From contig CP125213.1 in NCBI GenBank assembly GCA_030020825.1, positions 186,001 to 250,000 of the forward strand: a DNA stretch of 64,000 nt, written 5' to 3'. A model generated the notes under the pieces. It did not search any database. It was not told where the DNA came from and worked only from the letters and a program-made list of their open reading frames with translations. Position numbers and translations under genes: made by a program. The DNA comes from Candidatus Blochmannia vicinus (GTDB taxonomy: Bacteria; Pseudomonadota; Gammaproteobacteria; Enterobacterales; Enterobacteriaceae). Positions 9,515 to 19,463 of this stretch are shown piece after piece. The number at the start of each line of letters is the position of its first letter. Within the stretch, counting starts at the first letter, position 1.

Positions 9515-11476
9515 ATGTTTGGAAAATTGACAACACATTCTATTCCATATAATGATCCAATTATTATATCGACAATTGTCATCATTCTTTTTATTGGAAC
9601 AATACTTATTGGTATTATTTCATATTATAATAAGTGGCAATATATTTGGGATGAATGGATTACTTCTGTAGATCATAAAAAAATCGGGATCATGTATATT
9701 GTAGTTGCATGTGTTATGTTTTTACGTGGTTTTGCTGATGCGATTATGATGAGAGCTCAACAAGCTTTGTCTTCCTCTGGGTTGTATGAATTTCTTTCAG
9801 CTCATCACTATAATCAAGTAATTACTGCTCATGGTGTAATTATGATTATATTTATGGCTACTCCTTTTGTAATAGGATTAATGAATTTGATAGTTCCGTT
9901 ACAAATTGGAGCAAGAGATGTTGCTTTTCCTTTCTTGAATTCTTTAAGTTTTTGGTTGTTTATGGTGGGCGTAATTTTAATAAATCTTTCTTTAGGGATA
10001 GGGGAATTTGCACAAACAGGATGGGCGGGCTATCCACCATTATCAAGTAAAGAATACAGTCCTGGTGTTGGTGTTGATTATTGGATATGGAGTATACAAA
10101 TTTCAGGAATAGGCACTACTTTAACTGGCATAAATTTTTTTACCACAATCTTGTATATGAGAGCTCCAGGATTATCAATGATGAAAATGCCAGTATTTAC
10201 TTGGACTGCATTATGTACAAATACGTTAATCATTGCAGCTTTTCCAATTTTAACTGTTACTATTGCATTATTAACGTTAGATCGTTATCTGGGAACCCAT
10301 TTCTTTACTAACGATTTGGGTGGAAATATGATGATGTATATTAATTTATTTTGGGCTTGGGGACATCCAGAAGTATATATTCTAGTTTTGCCTGTGTTTG
10401 GTGTATTTTCAGAAGTTGTTTCTACTTTTTCACAAAAGAAATTATTCGGATATACTTCGTTAGTATGGGCTACTATCGCCATTACTGTATTATCTTTTTG
10501 TGTATGGTTACATCATTTTTTTACCATGGGAGCAGGTGCTAATGTTAACGCATTTTTTGGTATTATGACTATGGTAATTGCCATTCCTACTGGTGTGAAA
10601 ATTTTTAATTGGTTATTTACTATGTATCGAGGAAAAATTATTTTTACTTCTCCGATGTTGTGGACTATTGGATTTATTATTACATTTTCTATAGGAGGAA
10701 TGACCGGAGTATTATTAGCTGTACCCGGAGCTGATTTTGTATTACATAATAGTTTATTTTTAATTGCTCATTTTCATAATGTTATTATTGGGGGTGTGTT
10801 ATTTGGTTGTTTTGCTGGCGCTACTTATTGGTTTCCTAAAGCTTTTGGGTATATGTTAAATGAACAATGGGGAAAAAGAGCTTTTTGGTTTTGGATTATT
10901 GGATTTTATATAGCATTTATGCCGTTGTATATTTTAGGATTTATGGGTATGACTCGCAGATTAAGTCAGAATATTGATCCAATATTTTCATCAATGTTAA
11001 TAACGGCATCAATAGGTACTATATTAATTGGATTAGGTATTATGTGTCAATGTATTCAAGTAATAGTCAGTATTTTAAATCGGGATAAATACAAAGATTT
11101 AAATGGAAATCCGTGGAATGGATCTACTTTAGAGTGGTCTGTCCTTTCTCCTCCGCCATTTTATAATTTTGCAATTATTCCTATAATAAATGATGATCGT
11201 GATGCTTTTTGGTATGTACAAAATAATAAAAATATTAGTTTTTGTCCTGACCGATATAAATCAATACATATGCCTAAAAATACTTATTCTGGAATTTTGA
11301 TATCTTTTTTTAGTTTATTATTTGGATTTAGCATGATTTGGTATATATGGTGGTTAGTTATTTTGAGTATATTTGGAATTATTGCAACTTGGATTATGCA
11401 TACATTTAACGAGAATACAGAATATACTGTTTCAGTAGAGAAAATTAAAGAAGTTGAATATATCAATAATGTATAA
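9515..11476 (+). CDS. cyoB: Cytochrome bo3 ubiquinol oxidase subunit I
   Basis: Catalytic, proton-pumping subunit in the inner membrane. It has 653 residues (E. coli 663) and is collinear with E. coli through the core. Haem b ligands are His106 and His421, haem o3 ligand His419, CuB ligands His284, His333 and His334. The His284-Tyr288 crosslink pair is in WGHPEVY. Quinol-site residues Arg71, Asp75 and His98 are all present. It overlaps cyoC by eight bases if cyoC starts at its first ATG. Nothing suggests loss of function. Confidence 0.98.
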   Translation: MFGKLTTHSIPYNDPIIISTIVIILFIGTILIGIISYYNKWQYIWDEWITSVDHKKIGIMYIVVACVMFLRGFADAIMMRAQQALSSSGLYEFLSAHHYNQVITAHGVIMIIFMATPFVIGLMNLIVPLQIGARDVAFPFLNSLSFWLFMVGVILINLSLGIGEFAQTGWAGYPPLSSKEYSPGVGVDYWIWSIQISGIGTTLTGINFFTTILYMRAPGLSMMKMPVFTWTALCTNTLIIAAFPILTVTIALLTLDRYLGTHFFTNDLGGNMMMYINLFWAWGHPEVYILVLPVFGVFSEVVSTFSQKKLFGYTSLVWATIAITVLSFCVWLHHFFTMGAGANVNAFFGIMTMVIAIPTGVKIFNWLFTMYRGKIIFTSPMLWTIGFIITFSIGGMTGVLLAVPGADFVLHNSLFLIAHFHNVIIGGVLFGCFAGATYWFPKAFGYMLNEQWGKRAFWFWIIGFYIAFMPLYILGFMGMTRRLSQNIDPIFSSMLITASIGTILIGLGIMCQCIQVIVSILNRDKYKDLNGNPWNGSTLEWSVLSPPPFYNFAIIPIINDDRDAFWYVQNNKNISFCPDRYKSIHMPKNTYSGILISFFSLLFGFSMIWYIWWLVILSIFGIIATWIMHTFNENTEYTVSVEKIKEVEYINNV

Positions 11477-12041
11477 ACACAAGAATTTAAATAAAAAAAC
11501 AATATTTGGTTTTTGGTTGTATATAATGAGTGATTGTATTTTATTTGCAAGCTTGTTCGCAATATACTCAGTATTATGCAATGGTATAGAAAATTTTTCT
11601 TTGGCTAAGGAAATGTTTAAGTTACCTCTTATATTTTCAGAGACTTGTTGCTTGTTATTAAGCAGTTTTACTTATGGTAAGGTTATGATATGTGCAGAAA
11701 AATCATGTGTGAAACAAGTAAATATCTGGATGGGGATGACTTTTTTTTTAGGTCTATTTTTTATTGGTATGGAAATCTATGAATTTTTTCATTTAATTAA
11801 ATCTGGCTACAGTCCACGTCAAAACGCATTTCTTTCTTCTTTTTTTACTTTAGTAGGAACCCATGGACTACATGTAATGGCGGGACTTATTTGGATTATA
11901 GTAATGATTGTACATATTGCATTTCAAGGATTAACTAAAATTAACTACATACGATTGCAATGCTTAAGCTTATTTTGGCATTTTCTTGATATCATATGGA
12001 TATGCGTATTTACTGAAGTATATTTGATGGGAGTACTGTAA
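11469..12041 (+). CDS. cyoC: Cytochrome bo3 ubiquinol oxidase subunit III
   Basis: Integral membrane subunit III, about 190 residues with five hydrophobic helices (E. coli 204). Conserved segments are FGFWLYIMSDCILFA, GMEIYEF and THGLHVMAGLIW. The frame can be opened at a TTG at 11454, but the ATG at 11469 gives a natural N terminus and an eight-base overlap with cyoB, so I use it. The His-rich N-terminal extension of the E. coli protein is absent. Confidence 0.95.
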   Translation: MYKHKNLNKKTIFGFWLYIMSDCILFASLFAIYSVLCNGIENFSLAKEMFKLPLIFSETCCLLLSSFTYGKVMICAEKSCVKQVNIWMGMTFFLGLFFIGMEIYEFFHLIKSGYSPRQNAFLSSFFTLVGTHGLHVMAGLIWIIVMIVHIAFQGLTKINYIRLQCLSLFWHFLDIIWICVFTEVYLMGVL

Positions 12042-12044
12042 TTT

Positions 12045-12347
12045 ATGAAAAATGCTTATACACATAATGCATATTTGATTGGGTTTATATTATCTATAAT
12101 TTTAACAATAATTCCGTTTTTTATGGTTACGTATAACATAACTAATAATAAGATATTAACGAATATTATTATATCGTGTGCAGTAATTCAGATTTTTGTT
12201 CATTTGATTTGCTTTTTACATTTAGGAAATGTATCTCATCAATTATGGAATTTGATATTTTTGATATTTACAGTATTTATTGTTTTTATCCTGGTATTCG
12301 GAAGTATATGGATTATGACGCATTTACATCATAATTTGATGATTTGA
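12045..12347 (+). CDS. cyoD: Cytochrome bo3 ubiquinol oxidase subunit IV
   Basis: Small accessory subunit of 100 residues (E. coli 109) with three membrane helices. Recognised by FILSIILTIIPF, VHLICFLHLG and the C-terminal GSIWIMTHLHHNLM. It starts three bases after the cyoC stop, so it is part of the same transcript. Confidence 0.94.
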   Translation: MKNAYTHNAYLIGFILSIILTIIPFFMVTYNITNNKILTNIIISCAVIQIFVHLICFLHLGNVSHQLWNLIFLIFTVFIVFILVFGSIWIMTHLHHNLMI

Positions 12348-12370
12348 ATATAATCAAACAATTTTATTTT

Positions 12371-13240
12371 ATGAATAGATATTATTTACACTTAATTAAA
12401 CCGGGGATCGTTATAGGAAACGTAATGTCGTCTATAGGGGGATTTTTAATAGCATCACGAGGTCAGATGTATAATCTTTTGTTTATTAAAATGATTATAG
12501 GGATATCATTAGTTATAGCTTCTAGTTGTGTATTAAATAATATTATTGATCGAGATATTGATTCGGTTATGGAAAGAACTAAAAATAGAGTGTTAGTACA
12601 ATATAGTAACTTGCTTTTAAATAAAAGTATATTATATGCAATAATTTTAAGTATATTTGGGTTTTTATGTTTGAGTTATACAAAAAATTTTTTAATAGTA
12701 TATTTAGCAGCAGCAGGTTTATTAATATACGTTGGTATATATAGTTTGTGGATGAAACGTAGGTCTATTTATAGCATAATAGTTGGAAGTATTTCAGGAG
12801 CAATGCCCCCAGTAATTGGATATTGTACTGTTACAAATAGGTTTGATACGGGAGCCTTAATATTATTAATGATTTTCAGTTTGTGGCAAATCCCACATTC
12901 TTATTCTATTACTATCTTACGATTACATGACTATAAAGTAGCTTTAATTCCGACTTTTCCTATTAAAAAAGGGGTGAAGTTAACTAAGAATCATATGATT
13001 GTATATATCATTGGATTTATTGTAGCAACTATATTATTTACTGTAATGGGATATACTAGTTATATATTTTTAATAATAATTAGTATTATGAATTTATGGT
13101 GGTTATATATAGGATCGTATGGGTATAAAATAATTAATAATGATAGTGTATGGGCAAAGAAAATGTTTCAATTATCTATTATTATTGTAGTATCTTTAAA
13201 TTTACTTTTATCTTTAGATCCTATTTTATTTCATATATAA
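12371..13240 (+). CDS. cyoE: Protohaem IX farnesyltransferase (haem O synthase)
   Basis: UbiA-family prenyltransferase that converts haem B to the haem O needed by CyoB, using farnesyl diphosphate made by IspA, also in this window. It has about 289 residues with multiple membrane helices (E. coli 296). The first Asp-rich motif is NNIIDRDID and the second region has HDYKVALIP. The frame opens at a TTG within cyoD, but ATG at 12371 aligns with the E. coli start (MNRYYLHLIKPG). Last gene of the operon. Confidence 0.96.
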   Translation: MNRYYLHLIKPGIVIGNVMSSIGGFLIASRGQMYNLLFIKMIIGISLVIASSCVLNNIIDRDIDSVMERTKNRVLVQYSNLLLNKSILYAIILSIFGFLCLSYTKNFLIVYLAAAGLLIYVGIYSLWMKRRSIYSIIVGSISGAMPPVIGYCTVTNRFDTGALILLMIFSLWQIPHSYSITILRLHDYKVALIPTFPIKKGVKLTKNHMIVYIIGFIVATILFTVMGYTSYIFLIIISIMNLWWLYIGSYGYKIINNDSVWAKKMFQLSIIIVVSLNLLLSLDPILFHI

Positions 13241-13445
13241 ATGATTTATTATTATAAATTATATTTTTATGTTCTTAAATTTATTTTGATTAGTAACATT
13301 AATTACAGTTATGTTTTAGAGTATAAATTTAAAATTAGTTTAATATTATAAACGATTGTGGATTTTTATTTTAATATCTATACATTTAGATATTAAAATA
13401 ACTATGCTAGTTTGTATTCAGGGTATTGATGTATTTTTTATTTCA

Positions 13446-14606
13446 ATGACTAATAAAGAATTTTATATTATACTAGGATTGGGCATAATATTTGCGCTTC
13501 GTATGTCAGGTGTATTTATGATTTTACCCGTCCTAACTATTCATGTTACTTCTATTACAGGAGTAAATGGACATTTAATAGGTATAGCGATTGGAATATA
13601 TGGTTTAATGCAAATAATATTTCAATTACCATTTGGATTAATGTCTGACAAAATTGGACGAAAGCCTGTTATTATTGGAGGTCTAATTTTATTTGCTCTT
13701 GGCAGCGAAATAGCAGCTGTTACCAATAATATTTGGGGGCTTATTATTGGACGTGCACTGCAGGGGTCAGGAGCTATAAGTAGTTCGTTGATAGCATTGT
13801 TGTTAGAATCGATCAGAGAACAACATCATATAAAAGCCATGGCTGCAATTGGAATAAGTTTTGGTATTACTTTTGCTATTTCTATGATTTGTGGCCCAAT
13901 TATTACAGACATGTTTGGATTACATGGGTTATTTCATACTATTACTATATTGACCGTATTAGCAATAATATTTACTTATATTGTGATAACACCAATTTCT
14001 TTTTATCCTATAAAAAATAATGAAAATTTATTTGTTACGTTTAATAAAATTAAAAAAATATTTGCGCATGCTCAATTGATAAAACTAAATTTTAGTATAT
14101 TTTGCGTGCATACTATTTTAATCCTAAATTTTATCGCTTTGCCTAAAGCGATGATAAATTTAGGATTTTTACTTGAAGAACATTGGAAAATTTATAGCAT
14201 TATTATGATAATCTCTGCAATCGCAGTGTGTACATGTCTTATATGTTCTGAAGGTAAAAATTATACAGGAAAAGTATTAATTATTTGTATGAATATTTTA
14301 TTTTTATCTGAATTAATTATGTTGACGAATATGTGTCATTACCGAATGTTTTTATGTGGCATGCAGTTATTTTTTATAGCATTTAATTTAATTGAAGCAA
14401 TATTGCCTACCTTAATCAGTAAAGCATCGCCAACAAAATATAAAGGTACTACTATTAGTATTTATTCTATTGGACAGTTTTTAGGTGTAGGATTCGGGGG
14501 AATTTTAGGTGGATTTTTATTAGAAATAAAGGGAATATGGTTGGTATTATTTTTTGCATTAATCATATCAACGTTGTGTATTATGATGAGTTATATGTTA
14601 CGATAA
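13446..14606 (+). CDS. yajR: MFS transporter YajR without its C-terminal domain
   Basis: Major facilitator superfamily exporter with twelve predicted helices. Signature motif A is LMSDKIGRKPVI, followed by GRALQGSGAI. Position after cyoE matches E. coli yajR. The chosen ATG (13446) gives about 386 residues. The E. coli protein has 454, the extra part being the cytoplasmic ferredoxin-like YAM domain, which is absent because the frame stops just after the last helix. An upstream in-frame start at 13356 would add 30 residues with no counterpart in E. coli. The substrate is unknown. Confidence 0.9.
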   Translation: MTNKEFYIILGLGIIFALRMSGVFMILPVLTIHVTSITGVNGHLIGIAIGIYGLMQIIFQLPFGLMSDKIGRKPVIIGGLILFALGSEIAAVTNNIWGLIIGRALQGSGAISSSLIALLLESIREQHHIKAMAAIGISFGITFAISMICGPIITDMFGLHGLFHTITILTVLAIIFTYIVITPISFYPIKNNENLFVTFNKIKKIFAHAQLIKLNFSIFCVHTILILNFIALPKAMINLGFLLEEHWKIYSIIMIISAIAVCTCLICSEGKNYTGKVLIICMNILFLSELIMLTNMCHYRMFLCGMQLFFIAFNLIEAILPTLISKASPTKYKGTTISIYSIGQFLGVGFGGILGGFLLEIKGIWLVLFFALIISTLCIMMSYMLR

Positions 14607-14717
14607 TTTTTTTAATATATTTTGTAAAAATTGCAATGAACATTTTGATAGTATTTGACACTGCAAGAAAAACTTAATTATTTTTATATAAAAGAATGGA
14701 ATTAATAATTTTTACGA

Positions 14718-14746
14718 ACATAAATATACTAAACATATATTTATGT
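14718..14746. terminator. Hairpin between convergent yajR and thiI
   Basis: Perfect 10-bp arms ACATAAATAT (14718-14727) and ATATTTATGT (14737-14746) with a nine-base loop, placed between the 3' ends of yajR (+) and thiI (-). The position suits a bidirectional terminator, although the stem is all A/T except one pair. Confidence 0.4.
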
Positions 14747-14784
14747 GGCTATTTTAGCATAATATGTGTGGTGGTTTTAATAAA

Positions 14785-16248
14785 TTAATGAGGAGGTGAT
14801 GGAGGTCGGTAAATCTTTATATTACGAAATCCTTGTTTATATAGATACATAGCCTGTAATCGACTCATTATGCCATGGTCACAATATAGTGCATATATTT
14901 TGTTTGGATCTAATTTAGAAAATTGATCGATTAATTTATAAAAAGGTATCTTTTTTATTTCTATATTAGTTAAATAAATAGGATTATTTTTCTGTTCAGT
15001 TTCTGTACGTATATCTAATATTATATCATTGTTATTTAATATTTTTTTAGTTTCTACTTCAAATAAATGTTGATGGATCATTTGATCAGGTATGTGATGC
15101 ACATCTATTATACAAGATTGAGATACTGCACGATCTAATATAGTAAAATCAAAATTATTTTCTTCAAGTTCGATGCGTTTTTCTGTAGTTTTTGCAGCTG
15201 ATTTTTGAGATATGGTACCACAATATTCTGGAACAGATTTTGAAAATATTTCTGTTCCTATTTTACGAGCTAAATTAATGATCTTTTCTTTGTCATAAGA
15301 AATTAAAGGGCGAAATATCATATGATTAGATACACTATCAATGAGCGCTAGATTAGCTAAGGTTTGACTAGATACCTGTCCTAATACTTCTCCTGTTATT
15401 AATGCGGTTATTTTCCATCGATCAGCTACTAATGATGCAGAGCGTATCATCATACGTTTTAATACTATTCCTATTTGATTATCTTTTATTTTAGCAACGA
15501 TCTCTTTAATTACTTCTGAAAAATCAATAGAAATAAATTTTATTTTATGAGAACTACTAAATTTATTCCATAGATAATATATTATTCTAGACACTTCAAT
15601 AGTATGCATAGGTGTTCCTAAATTAAAGAAACAATAGTTCACTTTACATCCACGTCGGATTAACATGTAACTAGCAACTGCTGAATCAAATCCTCCTGAA
15701 ATTAATGATATAAGTTCTTGTTGTGTACCTATTGGTAATCCTCCTAATCCTTCAAAACGTTCGATAATTATAAAAAGTTGATTATTCTTAATTTCTAAAT
15801 ATATAATTTTTTCAGGTTTTATTAAATTAACTCTAGTATTTTTTATGTTTTGACACAGTTTTTGTCCCAAATAATGTTCGATTGCCTGAGAAGTAAAATT
15901 ATGTGTGCCATGACGTTTAACTCGTACGCAAAAATCTTTTCCTGATAATTTGATATCACGGTTTAAGCAAAGTATAAGATTTTTGTAAATATCCTCTAAG
16001 GAACTAAATACACTTTCTTTAACTAGTAAAAAATGATGAATACCAGGAATATTCATTAAAATAGTACATATTTTTTGGTTATTATTAGATCTTATTTCAA
16101 GATAATCCCAATGACGTATAATTGATGCTGATTCTTTATTTTTTTTTAAAATAGCCTTAATGTTGGCAACAAGAATTTTTATAAAGAATATCCGTACAGA
16201 ACGACTTTTTATTGTAATTTCCGGTGAAAATTTGATGATTATTTTCAT
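14785..16248 (-). CDS. thiI: tRNA 4-thiouridine synthase ThiI
   Basis: Makes 4-thiouridine at tRNA position 8 and can donate sulfur for the thiamine thiazole. It has 487 residues (E. coli 482). Domain order is ferredoxin-like/THUMP (about 1-165), PP-loop ATPase with ISGGFDSAVAS (183-193), and a C-terminal rhodanese domain with the persulfide cysteine at exactly 456 (LYCDHGIMSR). The second redox cysteine is Cys343 (PEYCGTIS). thiL is missing from its usual place before pgpA, so the retained role is more likely tRNA modification than thiamine synthesis (inference). Confidence 0.97.
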   Translation of the reverse strand: MKIIIKFSPEITIKSRSVRIFFIKILVANIKAILKKNKESASIIRHWDYLEIRSNNNQKICTILMNIPGIHHFLLVKESVFSSLEDIYKNLILCLNRDIKLSGKDFCVRVKRHGTHNFTSQAIEHYLGQKLCQNIKNTRVNLIKPEKIIYLEIKNNQLFIIIERFEGLGGLPIGTQQELISLISGGFDSAVASYMLIRRGCKVNYCFFNLGTPMHTIEVSRIIYYLWNKFSSSHKIKFISIDFSEVIKEIVAKIKDNQIGIVLKRMMIRSASLVADRWKITALITGEVLGQVSSQTLANLALIDSVSNHMIFRPLISYDKEKIINLARKIGTEIFSKSVPEYCGTISQKSAAKTTEKRIELEENNFDFTILDRAVSQSCIIDVHHIPDQMIHQHLFEVETKKILNNNDIILDIRTETEQKNNPIYLTNIEIKKIPFYKLIDQFSKLDPNKIYALYCDHGIMSRLQAMYLYKQGFRNIKIYRPPSPPH

Positions 16249-16550
16249 ATTAATATTTGTAGTATTCTAAAAGACGCATGAGAATTAATATTCTATATTA
16301 AATCTATCATATTAGATAAATATTAATTATCTTAATATAATCTGATTACTTCTTGTATGGACATAAGAAGTTTAATGCGTTATTTTATAGTTTATTGTAG
16401 GATGCATGCAAATGATATTTAAATTTGTTAAAATAACTCGCAACTACAATAACATATTAAATATTCTTATATATATAATTACGTATATGAATGTAATTCA
16501 AGTAGGAACATATTAGTCAAATTTTTGGTTTTTTGATATGTTGAAATATT
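16249..16550. other. Divergent gap thiI-ispA
   Basis: 302 bases upstream of both thiI and ispA. E. coli has xseB here, fused by overlap to ispA. No trace of it is visible. A hairpin with a 9-bp stem lies at 16348-16371 (arms start ACTTCTT and end AAGAAGT). It could be a remnant terminator or regulatory structure, but its role is unknown. Confidence 0.5.
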
Positions 16551-17477
16551 ATGCTTATGCTTGATTTTATTAATGAGTTGCATGATAGCTGTGAACAAGT
16601 AGATGATGCTATTGAACACTATCTAGTTATGTTTCTTAACCGGGACGTATCTATTCTTTCTCAAGCAATACGTTATAGTGTTTTATTGGGCGGAAAGCGG
16701 TTACGTCCTTTTTTAGTTTATCAAATAGGAAAGTTATTTGGTATTAAATCTTCAAAACTTAATGCTCCAGCAGCAGCTATTGAATGTATGCATGCTTATT
16801 CTTTAATTCATGATGATTTACCTGTCATGGATAATGATAAATTACGTAGAGGATATCCGACATGTCATGTTAAGTTTGGTGAAGCTATTGCTATTTTAGC
16901 AGGAGATGCGCTACATACGTTGGCTTTTACTATTCTTACAGAAGCACATATGTCAACAATTACAGACCAAGATCGTTTGAAAATGATTGCCACATTAGCT
17001 TCTGCTAGTGGCGCTAATGGAATGTGTTTAGGCCAATCTTTAGATTTAATTAATAAAAATAATAAGAATGTATCAGTTACACAATTAGAAACTATATACC
17101 AATACAAAACAGGGTCGTTAATTCGAGCGGCAGTTCGTATTGGAGCTTTATCGGCGGGAAATAAAAGTCGTGATGCATTAGCACTTTTAGATCATTATGC
17201 TACAACCATAGGTTTAGCTTTTCAAATACGAGATGATATTATAGATGCTTCGTTGAATGTGTATGATAACAAAAAAAGAGCTCAAGTACGAAGTATACAA
17301 TCGAAACATGATAACCCAAATACTTATTCAAAAGTATTTGGGTTAAGTGCGGCTCGATCTAAAGCTGAAGAATTATATTTTGAATCATTAACATCTTTAA
17401 AATATATTGCTAAATTAGGTTATAACACTAGTATTTTATCTGAATTTTCACGTTATATCATTGAACGTAGTGATTAA
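16551..17477 (+). CDS. ispA: Farnesyl diphosphate synthase
   Basis: Condenses isopentenyl and dimethylallyl/geranyl diphosphate to farnesyl diphosphate, used for undecaprenyl phosphate, quinone tails and haem O. It has 308 residues (E. coli 299). The first Asp-rich motif HDDLPVMDND and the second, FQIRDDIID, are intact. After the second motif the sequence departs from the family: where E. coli has GKSTYPALLG this has DNPNTYSKVFG, losing the usual Lys and Pro. Start at 16551, with ATG 16557 also possible. Followed 33 bases later by dxs. Confidence 0.95.
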   Translation: MLMLDFINELHDSCEQVDDAIEHYLVMFLNRDVSILSQAIRYSVLLGGKRLRPFLVYQIGKLFGIKSSKLNAPAAAIECMHAYSLIHDDLPVMDNDKLRRGYPTCHVKFGEAIAILAGDALHTLAFTILTEAHMSTITDQDRLKMIATLASASGANGMCLGQSLDLINKNNKNVSVTQLETIYQYKTGSLIRAAVRIGALSAGNKSRDALALLDHYATTIGLAFQIRDDIIDASLNVYDNKKRAQVRSIQSKHDNPNTYSKVFGLSAARSKAEELYFESLTSLKYIAKLGYNTSILSEFSRYIIERSD

Positions 17478-17510
17478 TTTTTTAAACGTAATATATTAAA
17501 TAAATTTAAT

Positions 17511-19379
17511 ATGAACTGCAGCTTACATGAATACTCCGTGTTAGATTTAATCAATACTCCAAAAGAGTTACGAAGATTATCTGAAGATGATTTAATGAAA
17601 TTGTGTAATGAATTACGCCAATTTCTTTTAACTAGTGTTAGTAGATCTAGTGGACATTTTGCGTCTGGATTGGGAACTATAGAACTTACTGTAGCATTAC
17701 ATTATATATATAATACCCCATTTGATTATTTAATTTGGGATGTTGGGCATCAAGCGTATCCACATAAGATTCTGACAGGTCGTCGTGAGCTTATTTTTAG
17801 CATTAGAAATCGAAATGGATTACATCCATTTCCTTGTCGTAATGAAAGTGAATATGATGTGTTATCGGTAGGACATTCTTCTACTTCTATTAGCGCGGGA
17901 TTAGGATTAGCAGTCGCTGCAGAACGCGAAATGTTAGGACGCCGTACAGTATGTGTTATAGGAGATGGAGCAATAACTGCTGGTATGGCTTTTGAAGCAA
18001 TGAATCATGCTGGATCCATCAAATCTGATTTATTAGTTATATTAAATGATAATGAAATGTCTATCTCAAAAAACGTGGGAGCATTGAATAATCATTATGC
18101 TCATATTTTTTCAAAAAAAACATATTCTGATTTAAAATTAGATAATAATATACTATCCGATAGTTTTATGGCCAAAAAATTCATTGAAGATACGGATAAT
18201 AAAATTAGGAATTTTAGCACGTCGAGTTCGTTATTCTCACAACTTGGTTTTAATTATATTGGACCTATCAATGGACATAATGTATTAGAATTAGTACATA
18301 TTTTAAGAAATATACGTAATATGAAAGGACCTCAATTTTTACATGTTATTACTAAAAAGGGTTTTGGATATAAACCTGCAGAACAAGATCCTATCAAATG
18401 GCATGCAGTGCCAAAGTTTGATCTTAAAATCGGGTCATTACCTATAGAAAATACTAAAAATATAACTTATTCTGAAATTTTCGGTGATTGGTTATGCCAA
18501 GTTGCAGCTCATGATAATAAAGTTATAGGGATTACACCTGCTATGCGGGAAGGTTCAGGAATGAATATGTTTTCTCAGAAATATCCAAAACAGTATTTTG
18601 ATGTTGCGATTGCTGAGCAGCATGCTGTAACATTTGCTGCTGGTTTGGCTATAGCAGGATATAAACCAGTTGTTGCTATTTATTCAACATTTTTACAACG
18701 CGCATATGATCAGGTAATTCATGATGTGGCCATTCAAAGCTTACCTGTTTTATTTGCTGTCGACCGAGGAGGTATTGTTGGAGCAGATGGACAAACGCAC
18801 CAAGGTGCTTTTGATTTATCTTATTTACGTTGTATTCCAAATATGATAATCATGGCTCCAAGTGACGCTTATGAATGTAAATTAATGTTATATACAGGAT
18901 ATCATTATCAATATGGGCCTAGTGTTGTACGTTATCCTAAAGGATATGCTGTTGTTCCCTCTAATCCCGATTCGAAAAAATTATATATTCTCCCATTAAG
19001 TAAAGGTGTAATACGTCGTCAAGGACATTACATTGCTATTCTTAATTTTGGAACTTTATTGCGATCGGCTTATGATGTCGCATGTGAATTGGACGCAACA
19101 TTAGTAGATATGAGATTTATTAAACCATTAGATGAGATTTTAATAAAAACCCTTGCTAAAAATCATCGATTTCTAATAACTTTAGAAGAAAATACAATAA
19201 TAGGTGGAGCGGGAAGTGGTGTAAACGAGTGTATTATGCAGAATAAATTATTGATCCCGGTTTTAAATATTGGTTTGCCTGATTTTTTTATTCCTCAAGG
19301 TTCGCAATCAGAAATATTATCTGAGCTTGGATTAGATAGCATAGGAATTTATAAAAAAATTATGACATGGATATATTAA
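17511..19379 (+). CDS. dxs: 1-deoxy-D-xylulose-5-phosphate synthase
   Basis: Thiamine-diphosphate enzyme that makes DXP from pyruvate and glyceraldehyde 3-phosphate, the first step of the MEP isoprenoid pathway and also feeding thiamine and pyridoxal. It has 622 residues (E. coli 620). Visible sites are the His in SSGHFASGLG, the diphosphate-binding GDGAITAGMAFEA, the INGHN histidine, and the catalytic Glu in AEQHAVTFAAG. Paired with ispA as in E. coli, with the xseB partner lost. Confidence 0.97.
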   Translation: MNCSLHEYSVLDLINTPKELRRLSEDDLMKLCNELRQFLLTSVSRSSGHFASGLGTIELTVALHYIYNTPFDYLIWDVGHQAYPHKILTGRRELIFSIRNRNGLHPFPCRNESEYDVLSVGHSSTSISAGLGLAVAAEREMLGRRTVCVIGDGAITAGMAFEAMNHAGSIKSDLLVILNDNEMSISKNVGALNNHYAHIFSKKTYSDLKLDNNILSDSFMAKKFIEDTDNKIRNFSTSSSLFSQLGFNYIGPINGHNVLELVHILRNIRNMKGPQFLHVITKKGFGYKPAEQDPIKWHAVPKFDLKIGSLPIENTKNITYSEIFGDWLCQVAAHDNKVIGITPAMREGSGMNMFSQKYPKQYFDVAIAEQHAVTFAAGLAIAGYKPVVAIYSTFLQRAYDQVIHDVAIQSLPVLFAVDRGGIVGADGQTHQGAFDLSYLRCIPNMIIMAPSDAYECKLMLYTGYHYQYGPSVVRYPKGYAVVPSNPDSKKLYILPLSKGVIRRQGHYIAILNFGTLLRSAYDVACELDATLVDMRFIKPLDEILIKTLAKNHRFLITLEENTIIGGAGSGVNECIMQNKLLIPVLNIGLPDFFIPQGSQSEILSELGLDSIGIYKKIMTWIY

Positions 19380-19463
19380 ATTATTATCGGTTATAATGTG
19401 ATGTCGATATTTTAAATAATAAACCAACGTACAAAATTATTGATATTTATTTTATAAAATACT

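Noticed and set aside
11454..11468. TTG start for cyoC
   Set aside because: The ATG at 11469 aligns better and keeps a short overlap with cyoB.
14651..14679. TTGACA after yajR as a promoter
   Set aside because: No acceptable -10 at 16-18 bases and no gene in the sense direction.
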